A DNA stretch of 64,000 bases from JAMQKA01 sp031569985 (GCF_031569985.1 NZ_JAMQKA010000009.1:1-64000), one strand, 5' to 3'. Shown: positions 46,221 to 56,211, counted from the stretch's first letter. The notes: generated by a model from the sequence alone, not told the origin. Numbers and translations: made by a program.

Positions 46221-49200
46221 ATGAATTTACGTGATAATACAACAATATTTGTCAAAGTATTATTAACGGTAATTCTAATCATATTTTTCTTGGTTCCAGA
46301 CTTAGAAGCTCAATATTTTGGGCGTAATAAAGTACAATATGAGGATTTTAACTTCCAAATATTAGAGACTTCTCATTTTGATATTTACCATTATCCGCAA
46401 GAGGAGCAGGCCGTTAAGGATCTCGGACGCCTGTCTGAGCGATGGTACCAACGCCATTCCAATATATTGGAGCACAGTTTCAGCTCTGTAAATCCGCTTA
46501 TTATCTATGCGAATCATGCCGATTTCCAGCAGAACGATATTGTACCGAATGTTGGAGTCGGAACAGGAGGAGTAACTGAAGGCCTTCGGAATCGGGTTAT
46601 CATGCCTTTTGCCGAGGCCAACCAAAGCACAAATCATGTGCTGGGCCATGAGCTCGTGCACGCATTTCAATACGATATTGCCAGAAACAGTGATAAAATA
46701 AGCGGGATCAGGGCTACCAGCCAAATGCCGCTCTGGTTTATTGAGGGGATGGCTGAATACCTTTCGGTGGGACCGGAAGATACACACACCGGCATGTGGC
46801 TGCGGGATGCGGTTCGGCGCGACACACTGCCCACGATCAAGCAGCTGGCCAACAGCCGGCAGTATTTTCCCTATCGGTATGGCCATTCCGTTTGGACCTA
46901 TATAACTGGTAAATGGGGCGACGAGGTTGTGAAACCGTTGTATGTCAACAGCGTGCAGCGTGGACTGAAAAAAGGGCTCAAGAATACCCTGGAGATTTCT
47001 CAGGACTCGCTCTCTACGCTTTGGCAAAATTCGGTGCGAAAGAAATATTCCGAGACCGTAGAAAAGTTTGATGATCCTTCAGAAGTCGGGGAAAAGATAC
47101 TCGGCAAATCAAAAGGTACGGGGACCATTAATTCAGGACCCTCACTGAGTCCCAACGGGGAATATGTGGCATTTATCTCGGAAAAGAACCTGTTCTCAGT
47201 TGAGCTGTTCCTGGCTGATGCACAGACCGGGGAGATCATCCGAAGCCTCACGAGTACAGTCTCTGATCCCCACCTCAAGGCACTTAGATTTATCGAATCG
47301 GCCGGTACATGGTCGCCGGATGGGGAAAGGTTTGCTGCTGTAGTATTTTCCAAAGGTGACAACCAGCTGATCATCATCGATGTGACCTCCGGGAAAACGG
47401 TACGCAAGATTAAGTTTGATGAAGTAGATGCAATGACAAATCCCGCATGGTCACCGGATGGAAATAAGCTCGCTTTTTCCGGCTCTGATGGTGGATATAC
47501 CGATCTTTATGTCTATAATTTCCAGAATGACTCATTGCGTAATTTGACGAATGATCGATACTCTGATCTGCAGCCAACCTGGGCACCCGACGGGTCATCG
47601 TTGGCATTTGTCACAGATCGAGGAGAGGAAACCAACTTTGAAAAGCTGACTTTCAGCAAAACGCTGATTGGACTTTATGACTTGGAAACAGGAGAGATGG
47701 GCACCATTCCTGCATTTCCCGATTCCAAACATATTAACCCCAAATTCGGCCCGGACGGAGAATCACTCTATTACATTTCCGATTACCGGGGGATCAGCAA
47801 CCTGTTTCGGTACGATTTTCAAACCCGAAATCGATACCAGGTTACCAATGTGAATACGGGAATTTCCGGCATTAGTGCACTGTCACCAGCACTCACAGTG
47901 GCGCGAAATTCGGGTGAAGTGATGGTGTCGGTCTTTGAGAACTCGAACTACAGCGTGTACAAAATTCCTGAAGACGAGACGACCGGAACCCAGGTGTTGA
48001 CCAGCAATCAATTGGCTGATGCCAATGATCTGCCACCGGTAGGCCTGGAAGGTAATGAAGTGGTCACTTCCTATTTCCGGGAGCCCTACATAGAGGTTCC
48101 AACATCAGATGAATTTTCACAGCGGGATTATGTCCCCAAACTTACCCTCGATTATGTTGGCGGCGGTGGCGGTATCGGCGTCTCCAACCAGCTGGGGGTT
48201 GGGGCAGCCGGTGGTGTCACACTCCAGTTCAGCGATATGCTGAATCAGCACCGCTTGATAACCAGCCTCCGGATGCAGGGGCGCATTAAGGATATCGGTG
48301 GGCAAGTGGCCTATCTTAACCAGGATAACCGTTTTATTTATGGAGCTTCACTGAGCCACATGCCGTATCGGACTACGGCAGCTGGTGTTAGCAGGGACAC
48401 CCTGAATATCGATGGCCAACAGGTGGAACTGCCGGTCGTTGAACGGTTAAACCGCCGCGTATTCCAGGACCGAATTTCCCTGCTCGGGATGTATCCATTC
48501 TCTACGACCCAGCGTCTGGAGTTTTCTACCGGCTGGACGCACATTTGGTACGATCTCGAATTGCGTCGCACATTTTATAATCAGTTTGGACAACCCGTCG
48601 ACCGGCAGACCGAGAACCTGGAGACTCCGTCTCCACTGAACCTCTATTCCGCCTCTGCAGCATATGTTGAGGATAACTCCATCAGCGCGTTTACTGGTCC
48701 TATCCGTGGACATCGTTTGCGTTTTGAGATGGAACCAACCACGGGTTCATTAACATATCTCAATGCCTTGGCGGAATATCGCCGGTATTTTTACCTCCGG
48801 CCGTTCACTTTTGCCATACGAGCAATGCACACCGGTCGATACCTGGAAGATTCGGAAGACCAACGCCTATCACCCAACTTTCTGGGTTATAAAACCCTGG
48901 TAAGAGGGTACAGCAGCAACTCCTTTACTGCCTCAGAGTGTAGCCAATCCCCGGGACAGGGCTGCTCCGTGTTTAACCGTTTGATAGGTAGTCGCATGGC
49001 GTTGGCAAACGTCGAGTTCCGGATACCAGTGCTGGGAGCGGAAGAGCTGGCACTGTTTCGTTCCAGGACCATTCCAACCACGCTGTCTCCCTTCTTTGAT
49101 GCCGGTTACGCATGGACCAAAGACGAACCATTCAGTTTTAAAGACCTGAAATGGACCTCGGGAGATACCAGTGAACGCGTTCCGGTTTTCAGTACAGGGA

Positions 49201-49316
49201 TAAGTGCCAGGGTAAATGTGCTTGGCTACCTGGTTGCCGAAGTGTTCTATGCCATACCATTTCAGCGACCCGAACAACCGGGATACGTTGGGTTCTCCAT
49301 CTCTCCCGGATGGTAG
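46221..49316 (+). CDS. Outer-membrane protein: metallopeptidase-like domain, PD40 propeller and C-terminal beta-barrel
   Basis: The 1031-residue exported protein has three parts. Residues ~45-210 form a gluzincin/peptidase-MA-like domain with zinc motif H143-E-L-V-H147 and a downstream WFIEGMAEYLS offering Glu175 as third ligand. Residues ~290-600 hold TolB-type PD40 blades (GPSLSPNEYVAFIS-like, NPAWSPDGNKLAFSG, QPTWAPDGSSLAFVTDRG, NPKFGPDGESLYYISDYRG). From about 635 to the end is an Omp85/surface-antigen-like barrel (KLTLDYVGGGGGIGVSN, LVRGYSSNSF, PFFDAGYAW, final aromatic Trp). Family members occur in Balneolota and relatives but have no firm function. The peptidase may process a substrate at the surface. 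Confidence 0.8.
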   Translation: MNLRDNTTIFVKVLLTVILIIFFLVPDLEAQYFGRNKVQYEDFNFQILETSHFDIYHYPQEEQAVKDLGRLSERWYQRHSNILEHSFSSVNPLIIYANHADFQQNDIVPNVGVGTGGVTEGLRNRVIMPFAEANQSTNHVLGHELVHAFQYDIARNSDKISGIRATSQMPLWFIEGMAEYLSVGPEDTHTGMWLRDAVRRDTLPTIKQLANSRQYFPYRYGHSVWTYITGKWGDEVVKPLYVNSVQRGLKKGLKNTLEISQDSLSTLWQNSVRKKYSETVEKFDDPSEVGEKILGKSKGTGTINSGPSLSPNGEYVAFISEKNLFSVELFLADAQTGEIIRSLTSTVSDPHLKALRFIESAGTWSPDGERFAAVVFSKGDNQLIIIDVTSGKTVRKIKFDEVDAMTNPAWSPDGNKLAFSGSDGGYTDLYVYNFQNDSLRNLTNDRYSDLQPTWAPDGSSLAFVTDRGEETNFEKLTFSKTLIGLYDLETGEMGTIPAFPDSKHINPKFGPDGESLYYISDYRGISNLFRYDFQTRNRYQVTNVNTGISGISALSPALTVARNSGEVMVSVFENSNYSVYKIPEDETTGTQVLTSNQLADANDLPPVGLEGNEVVTSYFREPYIEVPTSDEFSQRDYVPKLTLDYVGGGGGIGVSNQLGVGAAGGVTLQFSDMLNQHRLITSLRMQGRIKDIGGQVAYLNQDNRFIYGASLSHMPYRTTAAGVSRDTLNIDGQQVELPVVERLNRRVFQDRISLLGMYPFSTTQRLEFSTGWTHIWYDLELRRTFYNQFGQPVDRQTENLETPSPLNLYSASAAYVEDNSISAFTGPIRGHRLRFEMEPTTGSLTYLNALAEYRRYFYLRPFTFAIRAMHTGRYLEDSEDQRLSPNFLGYKTLVRGYSSNSFTASECSQSPGQGCSVFNRLIGSRMALANVEFRIPVLGAEELALFRSRTIPTTLSPFFDAGYAWTKDEPFSFKDLKWTSGDTSERVPVFSTGISARVNVLGYLVAEVFYAIPFQRPEQPGYVGFSISPGW

Positions 49317-49346
49317 GGTAAGCAACAGAAAAACATCAATATTTTC

Positions 49347-49385
49347 AGTGAGCAAGGTCGTTCAAACCTTGCTCACTATCTTTTA
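49347..49385. terminator. Terminator between convergent genes
   Basis: AGTGAGCAAGG (49347-49357) and CCTTGCTCACT (49367-49377) form a perfect 11-bp stem with a 9-base loop, followed by ATCTTTTA. The half-site CCTTGCTCACTGTCTTTT recurs at 49579, just before the end of the thioesterase gene. Confidence 0.75.
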
Positions 49386-49595
49386 CGGCCTGTTAATCTA
49401 ACTGTGTGCATTATGCCGGAGGCCATTATTCCGTAAGTCAAGGCGCCTGGAGAGAGGATAAATTCAGAAGCCTCTGGCAGTTTCATAAAGTCCAGAAAAT
49501 CCTTGCAGATTGCATTCCACCGGTTAAAGCTTCTTTAGGATGCTATTAATTATTTTTGGCAGTGAGTAAAAGTGCTACACCTTGCTCACTGTCTT

Positions 49596-49964
49596 TTAAT
49601 TTGCAGATTCAGAAACCTTGTGCGGAGTTGGTCGACCGTCTTTATCCAGGTTTACAAAGACGATAGTATCTATTTTAATGATTGTCTCTTTACTGAACTT
49701 ATTGCGGACTTCACAGCGAACGGTGATTGAGGAGGTGCCAAATTTTACTGTCTCCATACCGATTTCAATGACATCACCCACTTTGGCAGAACTCACAAAG
49801 TTGATTTCTGACATATATTTGGTGACGACATTTCCTTTATCTAGCTGACATGTTACATAGATAGCTGCTTCTTCATCAATCCATGCCAGGAGTGAGCCCC
49901 CGAAAAGGGTGCCGGTTGCGTTCAAATCTTGTGGTTTAATAAGTTTGCGACTGTAGAACTTCAT
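49596..49964 (-). CDS. Acyl-CoA thioesterase, hotdog fold (YciA/BACH type)
   Basis: A 122-residue single hotdog domain. The motif NATGTLFGGSLLAWIDEEAAI, with its Asn, GG and Asp, is the active-site signature of YciA/acyl-CoA hydrolases, and FVSSAKVGDVIEIGMETVKFGTSSI forms the central strands. It hydrolyses fatty acyl-CoA thioesters in the cytoplasm. Length and motifs are complete. Confidence 0.88.
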   Translation of the reverse strand: MKFYSRKLIKPQDLNATGTLFGGSLLAWIDEEAAIYVTCQLDKGNVVTKYMSEINFVSSAKVGDVIEIGMETVKFGTSSITVRCEVRNKFSKETIIKIDTIVFVNLDKDGRPTPHKVSESAN

Positions 49965-50334
49965 AATAAGTGATTATTTCAGCTTAGATCAAAAAGAAGG
50001 CTTAAGATAGGAATTCTGTGCTTTATATCTACAACTTTAACACTTTTTTGGAGCAGCTAACTCACACGAATAACTAGTGTTGTTATTCGTTCATTGGTAC
50101 AGTGGTTAATTAAAGTAGTCAGCTTCATGAGCTTTCCCAATAACAAATAACCGATAACCACTAACAAAATTGTTGGCACAGATATATTCAATCTATCGTA
50201 ATAATGACGATACTTTCTTAGTGGTACTACCTAGTTATATTAATTTGTATTATCATCTCAGTTCTATAATTTCTTCTCTGAAAAATACGGGTTAGGCGGG
50301 GTAATTTTGTGATAGTTGAATAAAAGAACTGTTT
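49965..50334. other. Intergenic region, divergent promoters
   Basis: 370 AT-rich bases between the thioesterase (leftward) and the histidine kinase (rightward). No gene, strong repeat or terminator is seen. It must hold both promoters. Confidence 0.5.
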
Positions 50335-52071
50335 ATGAATAATTTGGGCAGAACGAACCAGCGCTCCAGACGGCTTAATATTGATCGAAATATGATCGGG
50401 ATTCTCTCGGTCTTTGCTTTCCTCGGAATCTGTATCGTGATTACTATCATCCTGGCAACCAGTACATTGTCTGCACTTCGGGGGTTTGCTACCCTCCAAA
50501 CACAATGGACCGAGGCACGGAAAGAGGCCACATTTCAGCTTGTCAATTTTGTGAAGACAGGAGACGTTGTTTACCTGGCAAACTTTGACAGTACAAGATC
50601 TTTTGTGGATAAATTCACTGAAATAAGAGTTGAGCTACAGAAGGACAACACCAACAATGCCGCGGTATTGGAGTTGATGCAACAAGCACGTGTTCCTCCC
50701 AACGACAGGCGGACAATGATAAGAACATTTGAGCTTTTTCAATCATTTTCAGATTTCGAAGAAGCGATTCATCAATGGAGCTATGCTGATCAGCTTTTTA
50801 ATGATCTGAAAAAGATAGCCCGGGAAGCAGATGTTGCAATTTCGCAACAAACGCTGACCCCCGACCGGGAAAAGCAGTTGGTAAATGAAATCAGGCAACT
50901 TGATCAGCAATTAACAAGCTCCCAATATCGTCTTTCAGGTGCGTTGGGGAACGGAACTCATTTTTTAAATTCAACAATTATCTGGATCGCTACAACACTG
51001 GGTATTATTCTTTTTTTAACCGGGGTAGTCCTTTCCATGCGTTTCCTCAAAAGTATAAAAAGCTGGCATCGGGATCTTGTTGTTAGCGAACAAAAGTATC
51101 GCTCTCTGTTTGAACAAAATCCAAATGCCGTTTTTTCCCTGGACAAGGAGGGACAACTGGTCGACAATAACAAAGCTTTTAAAAGCTTATTCAGTTCTTC
51201 AAAAGGCCCAAAAGAGGGGGATAAGCCGGATCGGGCTTGGTTGGGACAGGAGCTGAAAGAGCTGCGTGATACTCTTCAGAAAGTATTGGAGGGCGATCCC
51301 CAAAAACTCGAGACTGTAGTTACTAAAACGGGCAATGGTGAGTTGCATCTCGATGTGACGATGCTGCCCATTTATGTCGAAGGAAAAATCGACGGGGCAT
51401 ACAGTATTGTTCAAAATATCACTGAACGCAAAAGGGCAGAACTCCAAATAAAAGATCAGCTCGAGGAAAAGAGCTACCTGCTCACGGAAGTTCATGATCG
51501 CGTGAAGAACAACCTGGCTCTCATTCAGAGTCTGCTGCAACTGCAAAAAGAGGGGCTGGAAAAGCATGAGGAATCCTCCCTGTTGGACAATACCATTTCA
51601 CGCATCCATTCCATAGCAATGGTTCACGAGCTTATGTACCATACCGAAACTTTCTCAAAAGTACATCTCGATGAATATATCGCCAAGCTGTGCCAGTCAA
51701 TTAGGGACAAAGTACCCCGGGATTCAAAACGTTATACGCTGGATCTCGACCTCGATCCAATTACTCTGAATATAAACAAGGCGATACCGGTTGGATTGTT
51801 GTTAAACGAGCTGCTGATGAATGCGTTTCAATACGCCTTTGAAGGAAAAGAAGAGGGGACCGTTTGGGTAAGTTTAACACAGTGCAGCGAGGATGCCGAA
51901 GTGGCGTTGACGGTTGCGGATAACGGTATCGGCCTCTCCCAAAACTATAATTTGGAAGAATCCGACACCATGGGTTTTACGCTGATCAAAGCCCTGTTAG
52001 AGCAAATTAATTCCAGTTACCCTATTGAGAATAGCAATGGGACCACATTTCGCCTGAAATTTCCCCAGTGA
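50335..52071 (+). CDS. Sensor histidine kinase (PAS, HisKA_2, HATPase)
   Basis: The 578-residue membrane kinase has two helices (about 22-44 and 211-233) flanking a helical periplasmic sensor. A PAS domain follows at about 255-365 (YRSLFEQNPNAVFSLDKEG). Next is a HisKA_2 dimerisation domain with His387 in LTEVHDRVKNNLALIQSLL, then an ATPase domain (LLLNELLMNAFQYAFEG and VADNGIGLS). The HisKA_2 type is common in two-component systems linked to general stress response or light. No response regulator is adjacent, so it is an orphan. Confidence 0.92.
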   Translation: MNNLGRTNQRSRRLNIDRNMIGILSVFAFLGICIVITIILATSTLSALRGFATLQTQWTEARKEATFQLVNFVKTGDVVYLANFDSTRSFVDKFTEIRVELQKDNTNNAAVLELMQQARVPPNDRRTMIRTFELFQSFSDFEEAIHQWSYADQLFNDLKKIAREADVAISQQTLTPDREKQLVNEIRQLDQQLTSSQYRLSGALGNGTHFLNSTIIWIATTLGIILFLTGVVLSMRFLKSIKSWHRDLVVSEQKYRSLFEQNPNAVFSLDKEGQLVDNNKAFKSLFSSSKGPKEGDKPDRAWLGQELKELRDTLQKVLEGDPQKLETVVTKTGNGELHLDVTMLPIYVEGKIDGAYSIVQNITERKRAELQIKDQLEEKSYLLTEVHDRVKNNLALIQSLLQLQKEGLEKHEESSLLDNTISRIHSIAMVHELMYHTETFSKVHLDEYIAKLCQSIRDKVPRDSKRYTLDLDLDPITLNINKAIPVGLLLNELLMNAFQYAFEGKEEGTVWVSLTQCSEDAEVALTVADNGIGLSQNYNLEESDTMGFTLIKALLEQINSSYPIENSNGTTFRLKFPQ

Positions 52072-52091
52072 TTTCCGTAGGGAATTCCTGT

Positions 52092-52874
52092 TTAATCAAG
52101 GGGTAAAATCTCAATTTTCCTGAATTGAGTAGGATGGCTCTCGGCTTGGATGGATATGGTTCCCCCGGTCAATATTTTGCTATCTGCGTTCTTGAGGATC
52201 TCTTTGGCATCTGAATCATTCGGATCGAGTTGCGGGTCGTCATAATCAAACACCAGGTTGCCGTTGATGTAATGCTTTATGTTGTTGCCTTTTACAACTA
52301 CCTCGGCCGTAACCCACTGATCGCCGTGGTAGGTCTCGGAGCTTGAATTTATACAATGCCGGGTCACCAGTTCACCATCAATTACTACATTTGTGCCCGG
52401 TGTACAGATATTTGCAGTGGATCGCTCATCGGTTCCATTCCCACTCAGAAGCTGAATTTCCACTGAAACCGGGAACTCCTGGTCCACCCGCATATCTTCT
52501 GGATGCTGACCGTGAATCATAAGACCATTGTTCCTGATCGCCCAGCCGGGGCCGTTGGTGACCTGTTCACCCACAAAACGATACTCCGCCCTCAGCCGGT
52601 AATTTGAAAATGATTTGTTATAAAAAAGATGACCAAACTCGCCATCGAATGAGTCCCAGTTGTCGTAAGAGACGGTTAATATGCCATCCTTAACACGGAA
52701 GGTATTGTTGTAATTAACGCCGGCTTTGCTACCCGTAAATTTGGGTGTCCATCCGTCCAGGTTTTTACCGTTAAAAAGCTGAATCCATTCACCGTCACCA
52801 GTGGTGCCCTGGGCGTTGATAGTTGTAGTGCAGAACATCCCGAGCAACAAAAAAGACAGAATATACTTGGTCAT
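52092..52874 (-). CDS. Secreted DUF1080 (3-keto-disaccharide hydrolase-like) protein
   Basis: The open frame extends up to 52913, but a signal peptide begins at the internal Met at 52874 (MTKYILSFLLLGMFCTTTINAQ), which I take as the start, giving 260 residues. The domain is the concanavalin-like DUF1080 fold: WIQLFNGKNLDGWTPKF, GHLFYNKSFSNYRLRAEYRF, GWAIRNNGLMIHGQ and WVTAEVVVKGNNIKHYINGNLV. Members hydrolyse 3-keto-glycosides or bind glycans; the role here is inferred only from the family. Confidence 0.88.
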   Translation of the reverse strand: MTKYILSFLLLGMFCTTTINAQGTTGDGEWIQLFNGKNLDGWTPKFTGSKAGVNYNNTFRVKDGILTVSYDNWDSFDGEFGHLFYNKSFSNYRLRAEYRFVGEQVTNGPGWAIRNNGLMIHGQHPEDMRVDQEFPVSVEIQLLSGNGTDERSTANICTPGTNVVIDGELVTRHCINSSSETYHGDQWVTAEVVVKGNNIKHYINGNLVFDYDDPQLDPNDSDAKEILKNADSKILTGGTISIQAESHPTQFRKIEILPLD

Positions 52875-53000
52875 AATCGATGGTTTGAATACTAATTTGT
52901 TGATTTGAATCATAGGAAGGTCTTTAGAAAGCTGCTAAACCGCAAGAATCGTGTCTGTAAAATTTTTATAGGTCCTCCGTACTTCCAGTGCAGGGAGTAT

Positions 53001-53276
53001 TCAGTTGCTGTCACTGTGCCCCAGGTCTTTCTCCGGTGCGATGCGATCCCGAACCAGCTGCTTCAACTCCTTTGACTCCGGGAACCGTCCTTGCTCTTTG
53101 CGGGAATAAATCAGGTTGCCATCTACATGTACATCAAATATGCCGCCACTGCCAGGGGAGAGTGTTACCCCTCCCAATTCATTCTCAAACGTCGTTAATA
53201 GCTCTTGTGCCATCCAACAGGCGCGCGGCAGCCACCGGCATTGCGTGCAGTATGTGATTTCTACGTTGGGCTTCAT
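53001..53276 (-). CDS. SelT/SelW/SelH (Rdx) family thioredoxin-like protein
   Basis: A 91-residue protein with a CxxC redox motif (C10-T-Q-C13) where selenoprotein W has CxxU, followed by WLPRACWMAQELLTTF and GSGGIFDVHVDGNLIYSRKEQGRFPE. This is the complete Rdx fold. These proteins are predicted thiol-disulfide oxidoreductases of uncertain substrate. It uses Cys, so no selenocysteine machinery is implied. Confidence 0.88.
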   Translation of the reverse strand: MKPNVEITYCTQCRWLPRACWMAQELLTTFENELGGVTLSPGSGGIFDVHVDGNLIYSRKEQGRFPESKELKQLVRDRIAPEKDLGHSDSN

Positions 53277-53655
53277 GCTAGAGATTTCGGTTTAATGATT
53301 ATTGACAACAACAGATAGTATTGAAATCCGCGAGACATTGCAGGATCTGCTTCATCTGCATTCTCGGAACTCGGCAGCTTAGAATTGAAAGAGCACTAGA
53401 ATACAGATGTTGCGAACAAAGCCGATACACGCAGATAGTAGTATTTAACGTGTTTACTGGTTAAAAACACTGTACTCCCGTGGGGAATGCCCGATCACTT
53501 GCGTGGGAATTAATTCCCACGCTATGGATAAGGTGGACATCTCACGGTATCTACAAATAATCTAATCAGGCTCTTAAAATAAAGGTCTTCAGTCGTAAAC
53601 CCGTATTGTTAAATCTGTGATAATCTGCTTGATCCGCTTAATCTGTGTTCTATTA
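53277..53655. other. Intergenic region with REP-like palindrome
   Basis: There is no gene in these 379 bases. They hold the second REP-like element (53494-53533) and the loosely repetitive phrase ATCTGCTT..ATCTGC/ATCCGCTTAATCTG near 53347 and 53625. Confidence 0.5.
53494..53533. repeat. REP-like palindromic element, copy 2
   Basis: A 40-base unit with a perfect 22-bp palindrome at 53501-53522 (GCGTGGGAATT and its reverse complement). It differs from the copy at 42481-42520 at three positions. Two form a compensatory C-G to T-A change and the third turns a G-T wobble into G-C, which implies selection on the hairpin. Confidence 0.8.
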
Positions 53656-56211
53656 CTACTTACTAATCTCTACCGTACGCCCGCCGCGACCGTTTCGGCT
53701 AAACACCCTCAGTTTGGCTGAAGAAGCATTGATCGGGCCGGCGTATATTTTGCTATTTATATCGGGCTCAGAACCGTCGGTTGTATAGCGGATGGTAAAG
53801 CCGGGCATCTGGACGTTTGCCGAAATGGTGCCGTCCTTGATAATGGCCCCGGGCGTGGGAATCCGGTATCGAAATCCACCGGCATAGTGATCCAGCCGCG
53901 GGAGTTCCCGTTTGGCGGCAATATTCAAGAACGTTGACCACGCCTGTTGGTACTGCTGTTCATTTTGGATAGTCCATTCTCCCTGCGCCCATTCAGGTTG
54001 TTCAGCCCAGGCCCGTTCAGCCATCGCCAGCAGCTTCGGCACCAACATATATTCCTGCCGCTCGTCACTTATAAGTTTTTCTCCCCACAACAGGCTTTGA
54101 ATACCGACAATGTTGGCACGACCCTCCTCGGTCAGGCGCTCCATACCCTCAAAATGGTTGTCGTTAAGCGGTCTTCCCATTACGTCAGCATCCGCATTTT
54201 TGTAATAATCGTATGGAATGAACTCGAACGGTTTTTCAAGGCTGTTGAAGCCACCCCAGTAAAGCCCGGGCTCGGCAAATTCTTTTTGATAGGCCAAATC
54301 GAAATAAAAGTTGGATACCCCGGAGAGCACCACTTTGTATCCGGCATTGGCCAGGCGATAGGCCAGGTCCTCATCCCCGGAACCGGTGACGTTATTCCAC
54401 ACATCGACCTGCACATCTTCTTTAGCAAAAGCAGTATCGGCGACAGAATGAGATTCTCCGCCCCAGAGCGCGTCTTTCATCCCAATCTCTTCCCAGCCAT
54501 ACAGCTTCAGGCCACGCTCTTTCAGCATGTCGTCAACCCTGCGATAGAAATAGCCCCACAAGTCTCCTGTCGACTCCACTTCCGGATTTTCACTAATGAG
54601 TGTTTGTACGGCTGGCGATTTTTCCCAGACGCCCGCGGGCACCTCATCGCCACCCATATGGATGCGCTCCAGCGGAGCCCCGGCTTTGTTGTACATCGCC
54701 TGCAGCTCGTCGATTACTTTGCCCAGGAAGCGGTAGGTAGAGGGGAGGGCCACGTTAATCACATTGTCATCCCAGCCCTGTACGGACTCATACTCCGAAG
54801 TGTCTTCGAGATCTCTCAGCAAATACGTTTTGGCTTGCTCTTCCTTGCCCTGTTCCATCAGGCGGCGGTAGCGGGCATCCATCGACTTGATGGCAGCCCT
54901 GGCATGTCCGGGCGTTTCTATTTCCGGGATCACCCTGATGTGCCGCTCTGTGGCGTATTCCAGGATATCGATGAAATCCTCAGTGCTGTAGTAACCGCTA
55001 CCCGGATGTGTAGAGTTGGGACCTGAACCATGAGAGGGCTGCAGTCGCTCGTGGTTGTCCAGTGTGTGCCCGCGCTGTGCACCGACTTCGGTGAGTTCCG
55101 GTAGGTCTGGAATCTCAATTCGCCATCCCTCATCGTCATTAAAGTGGAAATGGAACACATTCAGCTTATAGAGCGACATCAGGTCAAGCGTCTTCAGGAT
55201 CTGCTCTTTGGAGCGAAAATTACGAGCCACATCCTGCATAAAAGCCCGGTAACCGAAGCGAGGCGCATCGGTTACCTCCAGCGCAGGAATAGCGACCGAT
55301 TGCTGGGGCCCTGACCAGGCGGTAGGGGGCATGGCCGTTTTCAGGGATTGTATACCGTAAAAAATGCCTGCCGCGTCGGAAGCCGAAATAGTGATGGCCT
55401 GTGGAGTGACTGAAAGCTCGTAGCCCTCCGGTTCTGTGTTGGTTTTCTGAAGTGTGATCTCTTTACCTGGAACGTTCTCAGTAGTCATAGTGGGCTTGCT
55501 TCCTAGAATTTTCTCCAATTCACTGGAGAAGTATTCGGCCTCATTTCTAAAGTCGCTGATATACTTAATAGAGACATCGGAAGTCAGGGAAAAGCTACCG
55601 TTCCGCTCGCGATACTGGTTTGGCGTAGGGAACACTTTGGGGAGCTGGTTCTCATCAAGGTCTGTAATCTGATTGTTCCATTCATATACGTTCTCGGGAG
55701 TGGCCACGGACACATGGTCGCCTGGGCCGCGATCCAGCACCTCTGGACCGTCTACAGGTTCTACGGTGTACTGTTTAATCGGAATTCCATTTTCTTTGTT
55801 GGAGTCCCACACCCAGTAGAAACCGATCGGTGCTCCCGTAATATTCAACGCCGAGCCCGTGCATATGAGATCCAGGTTTAGGGTTTCACCGGGAATGAGG
55901 CCGTCAAAAGAGGGTATGGGTGCCATTTGATCCAAATCCCCGTTTACATGGCTGATGTCAAAATTCCCGGTCTGATCCTTACAGAACATGTTATTGACAT
56001 ACAAGCTCCAGCCACTCTCCGGGATTGGATTATTGCCATTATTGACTAGAGTTAGCCGGGCTAAGAACTGTGAGTTACCCCGGTGGTGATTATCCATCAG
56101 TTCCCAACTTATTTGGAGAGAGGAAGGACTGAATTCGTTATTACCCTGTCCCCAAATCATTGAGGATATCCCGAAAAAGAAATAAAAAAGCAGCACAATT
56201 ATTCTATGCAT
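53656..56211 (-). CDS. GH20 beta-N-acetylhexosaminidase
   Basis: An 851-residue exported enzyme with a signal peptide to about residue 21. An N-terminal CHB_HEX carbohydrate-binding domain spans about 28-165 (WELMDNHHRGNSQFLARLTLVNNG). The GH20b domain follows, with PTPNQYRERNGSFSL ending GIFYGIQSLKTAM. The GH20 barrel from about residue 315 has DVARNFRSKEQILKTLDLMSLYKLN, HFNDDEGWRIEI and the catalytic pair Asp522-Glu523 in HMGGDEVP. A C-terminal chitobiase/FN3-like domain includes IRYTTDGSEPDINSKIY. It removes terminal GlcNAc or GalNAc, using substrate-assisted catalysis in this family. It is monocistronic and points to chitin- or peptidoglycan-derived amino-sugar scavenging. Confidence 0.95.
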   Translation of the reverse strand: MHRIIVLLFYFFFGISSMIWGQGNNEFSPSSLQISWELMDNHHRGNSQFLARLTLVNNGNNPIPESGWSLYVNNMFCKDQTGNFDISHVNGDLDQMAPIPSFDGLIPGETLNLDLICTGSALNITGAPIGFYWVWDSNKENGIPIKQYTVEPVDGPEVLDRGPGDHVSVATPENVYEWNNQITDLDENQLPKVFPTPNQYRERNGSFSLTSDVSIKYISDFRNEAEYFSSELEKILGSKPTMTTENVPGKEITLQKTNTEPEGYELSVTPQAITISASDAAGIFYGIQSLKTAMPPTAWSGPQQSVAIPALEVTDAPRFGYRAFMQDVARNFRSKEQILKTLDLMSLYKLNVFHFHFNDDEGWRIEIPDLPELTEVGAQRGHTLDNHERLQPSHGSGPNSTHPGSGYYSTEDFIDILEYATERHIRVIPEIETPGHARAAIKSMDARYRRLMEQGKEEQAKTYLLRDLEDTSEYESVQGWDDNVINVALPSTYRFLGKVIDELQAMYNKAGAPLERIHMGGDEVPAGVWEKSPAVQTLISENPEVESTGDLWGYFYRRVDDMLKERGLKLYGWEEIGMKDALWGGESHSVADTAFAKEDVQVDVWNNVTGSGDEDLAYRLANAGYKVVLSGVSNFYFDLAYQKEFAEPGLYWGGFNSLEKPFEFIPYDYYKNADADVMGRPLNDNHFEGMERLTEEGRANIVGIQSLLWGEKLISDERQEYMLVPKLLAMAERAWAEQPEWAQGEWTIQNEQQYQQAWSTFLNIAAKRELPRLDHYAGGFRYRIPTPGAIIKDGTISANVQMPGFTIRYTTDGSEPDINSKIYAGPINASSAKLRVFSRNGRGGRTVEISK

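Noticed and set aside
46362..47027. 221-codon minus-strand open frame
   Set aside because: Opposite the metallopeptidase part of the outer-membrane protein, whose HELVH motif and continuous frame are convincing.
53001..53276. Selenoprotein with in-frame UGA
   Set aside because: The Rdx motif has Cys at both positions, so no selenocysteine is needed.
53947..55026. 359-codon plus-strand open frame
   Set aside because: It lies wholly antisense to the GH20 hexosaminidase, which has clear catalytic motifs. The antisense product has no recognisable domain.
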